Source: an uncultured Veillonella sp.
GTDB taxonomy: Bacteria; Bacillota; Negativicutes; Veillonellales; Veillonellaceae
DNA: 17,587 bases
Direction of reading: 5' to 3'
Assembly (NCBI RefSeq): GCF_934190855.1
Contig: NZ_CAKPTN010000020.1
Coordinates: 1 to 17,587 of the forward strand
The notes below the pieces were generated by a model. It was not told the DNA's origin and did not search any database. It worked only from the letters and a program-made list of their open reading frames with translations. This document shows positions 13,572-17,587 of this stretch, piece after piece (positions within the stretch are counted from its first letter, which is position 1; the number at the start of each line of letters is the position of its first letter). Made by a program: the position numbers and the translations under genes.

Positions 13572-14588
13572 TTATGTAATTGATTTATATATAATTTCGA
13601 GTCTATCAATAAAATCTATAGGAATTTGTGTAGCTTCTTTATATTTTTGTTTTAATTCATTAATTAAGTCTACAATATGCTTTGAATCTTCATCTCCACT
13701 AACTTCTGGCTTAAAAACGCCTCTACATTCAGCTATAAGAGAACTGACAAGTAGTTTATCATTTAATAATAGTGCCGTCATAATCAATACACCATAAATC
13801 CCTTTTAATGATTTCTTATCTCTACTTGTTATTTCACCTTTCTCACGTTTAAGTACACCATTTGGTACGATGGTATATAATATATTACCTGGTATATTAT
13901 AGATAGATCGACAACCAAAGAAATTTAAACTATGAGCTGCACAATTACGAAAACGACGAATTGCCTCTAATGTATTAATTAATAACTCTATTTTATCTTT
14001 ACACGTAATCAAATCAGTAGGAAGTAAAAGATTAGCAACTTCTCTTTTATGTTTTGTACTTAATAATCTAAATATATTAATAGCACTGCCAAAAGAAATG
14101 TTTTTAAATAAAATCCATGGTGGAACATGATTATGATGTTTTAAATAATACTTCGTAGGCTGTTTTGCATTACATATATCAAGCTGTTTATTAATCTCTT
14201 GCTTTACCTTTGCAAAGCTAAGATGGTTTATCTGTCGTTTATAGTATCTAGCATGTAAATAATCATCTTGATGTACCCCTAAATGATTTGAGATTACATA
14301 GGAAAGTCTAGTCTTAAATAATGTTTCAATCATTAAACTATATTTCATTGTTATAGATTGAATACCTTTATCTATAAAAGAAAAAATATAAATATCTTCT
14401 AGGTTTACATTATCTTTAAACCTGTCATTGGACAACATAAATACAGATTTATATCCATTGATTAAATCATAATAAGAAGACGTCATAATAAGGCGTTTTG
14501 CTCTATCTCTATTAGTAATAATAAGATTACGAGACTCTAGTAAATTAAGCTGTTTATCTAAATCCAAAAATGGTTTATCAAAAGCCAT
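13572..14588 (-). CDS. Abi_2 / AbiD-AbiF family HEPN protein (abortive infection, putative RNase toxin)
   Basis: 338 aa. The N-terminus shows the family pattern: KPFLDLDKQLNLLESRNLII, then SSYYDLINGYKSVF at about 37-50. PPWILFKNISFGSAINIFRLL at 156-176 is the hallmark central block. RNCAAH at 214-219 is an R-x4-H motif, the catalytic signature of HEPN ribonucleases. Family members act in phage abortive infection and are proposed toxins. No transmembrane segment, so cytoplasmic. GGGAG lies 8 nt before the ATG. The start is 23 nt downstream of the U-tract of a small RNA gene on the same strand (14611-14677), the layout of an RNA-antitoxin module. The gene is much more AT-rich than gyrA or the redox operon, consistent with horizontal acquisition. 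Exact subfamily (AbiD versus AbiF) is not settled. Confidence 0.9.
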   Translation of the reverse strand: MAFDKPFLDLDKQLNLLESRNLIITNRDRAKRLIMTSSYYDLINGYKSVFMLSNDRFKDNVNLEDIYIFSFIDKGIQSITMKYSLMIETLFKTRLSYVISNHLGVHQDDYLHARYYKRQINHLSFAKVKQEINKQLDICNAKQPTKYYLKHHNHVPPWILFKNISFGSAINIFRLLSTKHKREVANLLLPTDLITCKDKIELLINTLEAIRRFRNCAAHSLNFFGCRSIYNIPGNILYTIVPNGVLKREKGEITSRDKKSLKGIYGVLIMTALLLNDKLLVSSLIAECRGVFKPEVSGDEDSKHIVDLINELKQKYKEATQIPIDFIDRLEIIYKSIT

Positions 14589-14610
14589 AATTAAAACTCC
14601 CTATATAAAT

Positions 14611-14677
14611 AAAAAAGGCACTATCTATAGATAGCGCCTTAGTGACCAACGCCCTTAGCGTTGAAGTCTATTCACTA
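14611..14677 (-). ncRNA. Small structured RNA upstream of the Abi_2/AbiF gene (candidate RNA antitoxin)
   Basis: The inferred transcript runs from about 14676 to 14611 (about 66 nt). Hairpin 1 is closed by AGTGA/TCACT (14672-14677 region with 14640-14645), with an inner 6-bp stem CAACGC/GCGTTG (14658-14663 with 14647-14652), loop TAAGG and an asymmetric internal loop. Hairpin 2 is an intrinsic terminator (14615-14640): AAGGCGCUAUC/GAUAGUGCCUU around UAUA, followed by six U. One stem pair is G-U on this strand and would be A-C on the other, which supports minus-strand transcription. The 12-nt sequence CTATAGATAGTG occurs both just before the start site and in the terminator right arm. Family knowledge: RNAs upstream of abiF-type genes have been reported; I could not compare sequences. 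Confidence 0.78.
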
Positions 14678-14682
14678 TCTAT

Positions 14683-14710
14683 AGTATATCACAATTAATG
14701 AATATCTCAA
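14683..14710 (-). promoter_or_regulatory. Promoter of the small RNA upstream of the Abi_2 gene
   Basis: On the minus strand: -35 TTGAGA (plus 14705-14710), 16-bp spacer, extended -10 TGATATACT (TATACT at plus 14683-14688). The predicted start is near 14676. No separate promoter is visible between the RNA terminator and the Abi_2 ATG, so the toxin gene may depend on terminator read-through. Confidence 0.8.
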
Positions 14711-14842
14711 GACATGGGAACATAACTAATTTGCATCATGACGATTAATTTAAGAACTATAATGCTATAATTGCAATAAAATGTATAACGCTTTTAATGT
14801 TTATAATTCGCTATATAAATAAAAAAGTCCTTTAAAGTAAAA

Positions 14843-14872
14843 GACCTCTAGTTAATTTTCCAACTAGAGGTC
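14843..14872 (-). terminator. Terminator of the ompH-family gene
   Basis: An 11-bp stem (14843-14853 with 14862-14872, GACCTCTAGTT/AACTAGAGGTC) is followed on the minus strand by TTTTACTTT. It lies 15 nt after the stop codon. A second T-run (plus 14821-14826) follows within 20 nt. On the plus strand it is also trailed by T residues, but no plus-strand gene ends here. Confidence 0.85.
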
Positions 14873-14886
14873 AATTTTTATGTGTA

Positions 14887-15345
14887 TTATTTTTTAAGAC
14901 GGCTAATTACTTCGTTAGTAATGTTCTCGATCTTGCTGTTAGCGTCAGCCGCACGGATTGTGTATGGATCATCCAATACTACGTCCATTTGTTTTTCAAC
15001 ACGGATAGCTTCCACAGTGTTGTGAATTGCTTGCATCATAGGTTGAGCAATTTTGTTGATTTCTTCGTTTTCTTTTTGAAGCAATGGAGCTACAGTTTTG
15101 TTGAATTCAGCTTCTGCTTGTGCAGAGTCTTGAATTTTTTCAATTTCTTGTACTTTTTTCTCAATTTGTGGACGGTATTGAGCGTCTACTTGTTGCATTT
15201 TCATATCTAATGCACCGTAGCCAGGGTAGCTATTTACTACTTGGCTCATATTTACTAAGCCAATGTTAGCAGCACTTGCTACTGCAGCAGTAGCAGAGAT
15301 AGCACCAACGATAGCTAAGGTAGTCAATTTTTTAGATAATTTCAT
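14887..15345 (-). CDS. OmpH/Skp-family periplasmic chaperone-like protein
   Basis: 152 aa, within the usual 150-190 range for the family. A Sec signal peptide (MKLSKKLTTLAIVGAISATAAVASA, cleavage after residue 25) is followed by NIGLVNMSQVVNSYPGY at 27-43, the conserved first segment of OmpH proteins, a long Gln/Glu/Lys-rich coiled coil (about 47-120) and the C-terminal strand MDVVLDDPYTIRAAD...NEVISRLKK. Skp holds unfolded outer-membrane proteins in the periplasm as a trimer; this member supports a diderm cell. AGGAGG lies 7 nt before the ATG and a good promoter lies upstream (15401-15429). It appears monocistronic here; the bam/lpx neighbours often seen elsewhere are absent from this window. 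Confidence 0.92.
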   Translation of the reverse strand: MKLSKKLTTLAIVGAISATAAVASAANIGLVNMSQVVNSYPGYGALDMKMQQVDAQYRPQIEKKVQEIEKIQDSAQAEAEFNKTVAPLLQKENEEINKIAQPMMQAIHNTVEAIRVEKQMDVVLDDPYTIRAADANSKIENITNEVISRLKK

Positions 15346-15400
15346 CTGAAATCCTCCTCGATTAAAAAGTCACTATACAATCCAATAGTGTACTATTTTT

Positions 15401-15429
15401 ACTATATCAAATCTCGCTAACTTTCACAA
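15401..15429 (-). promoter_or_regulatory. Promoter of the ompH-family gene
   Basis: On the minus strand: -35 TTGTGA (plus 15424-15429), 17-bp spacer, -10 TATAGT (plus 15401-15406). The leader can form a 6-bp hairpin, CACTAT/ATAGTG (15371-15376 with 15385-15390), before the AGGAGG site. Confidence 0.75.
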
Positions 15430-15493
15430 GACTCTGTTAAATAGCATAATAAAGCCCTATGAAATGCTTATGAATGTCTATAGAAATTAAAAC

Positions 15494-15566
15494 AATACCC
15501 ACAGGTATGCTCTGAAGCCCTAAGGGCAGTCATGACGGACATATTCAGAACACACATGTGGGTATT
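15494..15566 (-). terminator. Long palindrome after the gerW-family gene
   Basis: A 23-bp stem (15494-15516 with 15544-15566) begins AATACCCACA/TGTGGGTATT. On the minus strand it has one mismatch and two G-U pairs; on the plus strand three mismatches. The loop holds GCCC-TAA-GGGC and GTCATGAC. Read on the minus strand, the loop keeps TCCGTCATGA and CCTTAG blocks reminiscent of the conserved loop core elsewhere in this window, but it is divergent. It lies 36 nt after the stop codon. A TGTTTTAATTTC tail follows on the minus strand. Confidence 0.65.
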
Positions 15567-15602
15567 AAGGCTTTCACCAATTATTTATAATTCAGTAACG
15601 AA

Positions 15603-15980
15603 TTATTGCTCATCGTTAATATAGATGTATTTATCGGATTTCAATTTGGACACGAGGTCAGGCACCAAACCGATAAGACGATCGAAGCTGCTGCTGTAAG
15701 GGTTGCCTTTAATGTTGAACAACTCGATGCGGTCGCCTTTAATAACGAGGATAGCGCTTGGTTCCATTTTGGCACCGCCGCCACCGCCGCCACATTCGTG
15801 GTTTTTGTTTGAAGTGTTGTGGTTTGTACCAGTACCGAAACCAAATGTTACGTCAACGAATGGAACGAGCGTAGTATCGCCGATTTGCACAGCTTCGCCT
15901 ACTACAGTTTCAACTTTAATCATATTTCTGAATTTCTCGAATAGGACTTCCAAATTCTCTTTTACATTACTGTTTTCCAT
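15603..15980 (-). CDS. GerW/YtfJ-family protein
   Basis: 125 aa from ATG 15980 (GGAGG 7 nt upstream; a GTG one codon earlier is too close to the ribosome site). It has the family layout: an N-terminal helix (NVKENLEVLFEKFRNMIKVETVVGEAV), IGDTTLVPFVDVTFGFGTG at 34-52, a glycine run G64-G69 followed by AK, and SAILVIKGDRIELFNI at 75-90. In Bacillus the orthologue is a sporulation/germination protein, yet the family also occurs in non-sporing bacteria with unknown function. The upstream neighbour on the same strand is a DUF2953 protein, as with ytfI-ytfJ in Bacillus, so the pair is syntenic. The gap of 73 bp allows co-transcription. Confidence 0.92.
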   Translation of the reverse strand: MENSNVKENLEVLFEKFRNMIKVETVVGEAVQIGDTTLVPFVDVTFGFGTGTNHNTSNKNHECGGGGGGAKMEPSAILVIKGDRIELFNIKGNPYSSSFDRLIGLVPDLVSKLKSDKYIYINDEQ

Positions 15981-16053
15981 CACAGTACCTCCGCTTTTTG
16001 TGAAAGTATCATAGCTATATTAGCTCATGTACTTAGTTTGACTTAATATATCC

Positions 16054-17193
16054 TTACGCTGTTTGGCCTTGTGCGGCTTTCAGCTTTTCTAACTGTTTTG
16101 CTTCCTTCCGTTTAACCCAGAAGACGCGAGCGCTTTCACCCAATAGGGCACGCATTGGTTTAGATACTAAGAATCTAGTACCATGCCAAGCCAATACAGC
16201 GAGAATCATACGACCTTTGATGTGACCGCTGCCTTCACCGGCCCAGTTCACATAGTCTAGTTCAATGTTCTCTGCTTGTTCAGGCCAAATACTGTACAGC
16301 ATAGATGCGATAATCCCCATACGATATGGGTCACCGATACCAAATCGACCTTCTATGGCCACATCCCGTGGTTTAGAGTGGTCATAACATCGTTTTGACA
16401 CAAGGAATAGCTGACGCCACAATTCTGTATTTTGCACATGTTTCATGAACCAGAATGTAGGAATTTCAGACTTAAATGATGCCACCGGATCGTTTGGATC
16501 TGGCTTTGCAAAACGACTTTTCACAGTTGTTTTGATATCATTCACCTTCGTAAATACCTTTTCCTTGATGGAGCCGTCACTGTTGAAAGTAACGCGACTT
16601 ACCACTTCATCATCGTCTTGAATATGGGCTGTTGGATCTTGCTGAATGGAATCATATCGATCAGCACGAGCCTGTGCATCCATATCTTTAGAACCTGGTT
16701 CAGGACGTTCAACGCGCTCATTTGGATTTTGGGAACTACCCGCCCCTGGTGATTCTTCATCACCAAAGGTTGTGTTAGAACCTTGAGAGCTCTTCAAATC
16801 GTCAAAGCTAGTGCCACTAGAGCTTGCAGAAGGACCTTGTCCGCCCCCTTGCATCGCCTTGGCGAAGGCTTCCGCTTGCGACATATCGCCATCGTCGTCC
16901 ATTACCTTTTGGTATTCTTCGTCTACGCGATTTTCAAGCCATTCTTCATAGTCTTTCACAGGACCTATCTTGAGCATGCCCAAAACGTATAATTCCTTAA
17001 AAAATGGTTTGTCCTGTAAGTATGCTAAATGAAGTGAAAATACACGCCATAGCCATTTAACGCGCACCTCGCCACGATAAGGTGAGCGGCCGTCAACTTC
17101 GATGCTATATGTGATTGGTGTCAGTAGGATAATCAAGATGAGTGCTGCAATGATGGCCACGATAACAAGGGCCACAATAGCCACTGTACTCAA
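16054..17193 (-). CDS. DUF2953 (YtfI-like) membrane protein with a long inserted linker
   Basis: About 379 aa. I favour the TTG at 17193: an AAGGAGGTGAT sequence, a full ribosome-site match, lies 8 nt upstream (counted from GGAGG), whereas the ATG at 17199 is only 2 nt from GGAGG. One N-terminal membrane segment (STVAIVALVIVAIIAALILIILL) is followed by ITYSIEVDGRSPYRGEVRVKWLWRVFSLHLAY, typical for DUF2953. Residues about 100-215 form an acidic, Ser/Gly/Asp/Gln-rich, disordered-looking linker. The conserved C-terminal half then resumes (TELWRQLF..KRCYDHSKPRDVAIEGRFGIGDPYRMGIIASMLYSIWPE). Typical members are about 200-230 aa, so the linker explains the excess. It is followed by the GerW-family gene, its usual partner. 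Function unknown. Confidence 0.87.
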   Translation of the reverse strand: MSTVAIVALVIVAIIAALILIILLTPITYSIEVDGRSPYRGEVRVKWLWRVFSLHLAYLQDKPFFKELYVLGMLKIGPVKDYEEWLENRVDEEYQKVMDDDGDMSQAEAFAKAMQGGGQGPSASSSGTSFDDLKSSQGSNTTFGDEESPGAGSSQNPNERVERPEPGSKDMDAQARADRYDSIQQDPTAHIQDDDEVVSRVTFNSDGSIKEKVFTKVNDIKTTVKSRFAKPDPNDPVASFKSEIPTFWFMKHVQNTELWRQLFLVSKRCYDHSKPRDVAIEGRFGIGDPYRMGIIASMLYSIWPEQAENIELDYVNWAGEGSGHIKGRMILAVLAWHGTRFLVSKPMRALLGESARVFWVKRKEAKQLEKLKAAQGQTA

Positions 17194-17222
17194 CCACATC
17201 ACCTCCTTAGGTGTTCCTATGA

Positions 17223-17587
17223 TTAGTTTTCAATACCTTTTCGAGCCATTACGCCTTGAAGGTAGTAATGTTTGACCTCTTTCATTTCCGTTACAAGGTC
17301 TGCCTCATCGATCAATTCTTGAGGAGCCCCACGGCCCGTAAATACGAGTTCCGTTTCTGGATGACGAGCATCGAGCAAAGCCTTTGTTTTATCCCAAGAA
17401 ATGAGTTCAAAGAAGAGTGCCATGTTGTACTCATCAAGAACGACGAGATCGTAATCACCACTGCCGATGGCAGCTAGTGCACGTTCGTAGCCTTTTTCAA
17501 TGAGTGCTACATAATCCTTAGGCGGATTGCCAGATTCAAAAACAACGACTTCATCGCCCCATTTAGCGAGTTCATCCTTGCTTTTCA
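17223..17587 (-). CDS. cobO: Cob(I)yrinic acid a,c-diamide adenosyltransferase, C-terminal part (truncated)
   Basis: The minus-strand frame is open from the window edge to a TAA at 17225-17223; a Met at 17423 is internal, not a start. Visible signatures of the CobA/CobO/BtuR family are YDLVVLDEYNMAL in the middle, ELVFTGRGAPQELIDEADLVTEMKEVKHYY and the terminal GVMARKGIEN. The family transfers adenosyl from ATP to the corrin cobalt in coenzyme B12 synthesis or salvage. The N-terminal P-loop lies outside the window. The stop is 29 bp before the TTG start of the DUF2953 gene, so the three genes cobO, DUF2953 and gerW may be co-transcribed. Confidence 0.93.
   Translation of the reverse strand, partial: KSKDELAKWGDEVVVFESGNPPKDYVALIEKGYERALAAIGSGDYDLVVLDEYNMALFFELISWDKTKALLDARHPETELVFTGRGAPQELIDEADLVTEMKEVKHYYLQGVMARKGIEN

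Noticed and set aside
14601..14827. 17-bp direct repeat as a target-site duplication of an inserted element
   Set aside because: The repeat encloses only the small RNA and promoter, not the Abi_2 gene, and there are no terminal inverted repeats or transposase.
17223..17423. A 66-aa stand-alone protein starting at Met 17423
   Set aside because: The same frame continues upstream to the window edge with CobO motifs, so this Met is internal to a truncated gene.
1..17587. CRISPR arrays, insertion sequences, rRNA or tRNA genes
   Set aside because: No regularly spaced repeats with unique spacers, no transposase-like protein and no conserved rRNA or tRNA segments were seen on either strand.

Overview
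The window looks like a chromosomal segment of a low-to-moderate GC diderm Firmicute (Negativicutes), most likely Veillonella or a close relative. This is inferred from gene content: an OmpH/Skp-type periplasmic chaperone and lipoproteins (an outer membrane) sit beside Firmicute-type genes (GerW/YtfJ with its DUF2953 partner, strong AGGAGG ribosome sites) and anaerobe genes ([FeFe] hydrogenase, a siroheme reductase with a DUF1858 tail, cobalamin adenosyltransferase). No database search was possible, so the genus is an inference.

Layout. 1-671 (-): N-terminal part of an [FeFe] hydrogenase, cut by the window start. 1063-2896 (-): three tandem paralogous small secreted proteins, each with its own terminator. 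2986-5460 (-): gyrA, followed by a RhuM-family accessory gene (5548-6543) and two tandem paralogous lipoproteins (6615-8256). 8477-9640 (-): SfsA fused to a GIY-YIG/DUF123 domain. 9641-10024: divergent regulatory region with a CRP/FNR-type palindrome, a promoter and a structured leader of about 200 nt. 10025-11648 (+): a two-gene operon, siroheme/4Fe-4S reductase-DUF1858 fusion plus a protein of unknown function. 11947-12234 (+): small cupin with its own promoter and terminator. 12335-12883 (-): hypothetical protein. 12963-13484 (-): nitroreductase gene interrupted by an in-frame TGA. 13572-14677 (-): an Abi_2/AbiF-type HEPN gene preceded by a small promoter-ncRNA-terminator unit. 14887-15345 (-): OmpH. 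15603-17193 (-): GerW and DUF2953, with the C-terminal part of CobO (cobalamin adenosyltransferase) at the window end.

The two most interesting points are these. First, the Abi_2/AbiF HEPN gene has a well-formed small RNA gene (extended -10 promoter, two hairpins, U-tract) immediately upstream, the layout expected of an RNA-antitoxin/HEPN-toxin defence module. Second, the 3' ends of several unrelated genes carry long palindromes whose stems differ completely, while a 20-nt loop sequence (CTCCAWAGYGANCTAAGTCG on the minus strand) is conserved. I do not recognise this repeat/terminator family. The leader of the siroheme-reductase operon also has mutually exclusive pairings and could be an undescribed cis-regulatory RNA.

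Most genes are on the minus strand. Only the redox operon and the cupin are on the plus strand.
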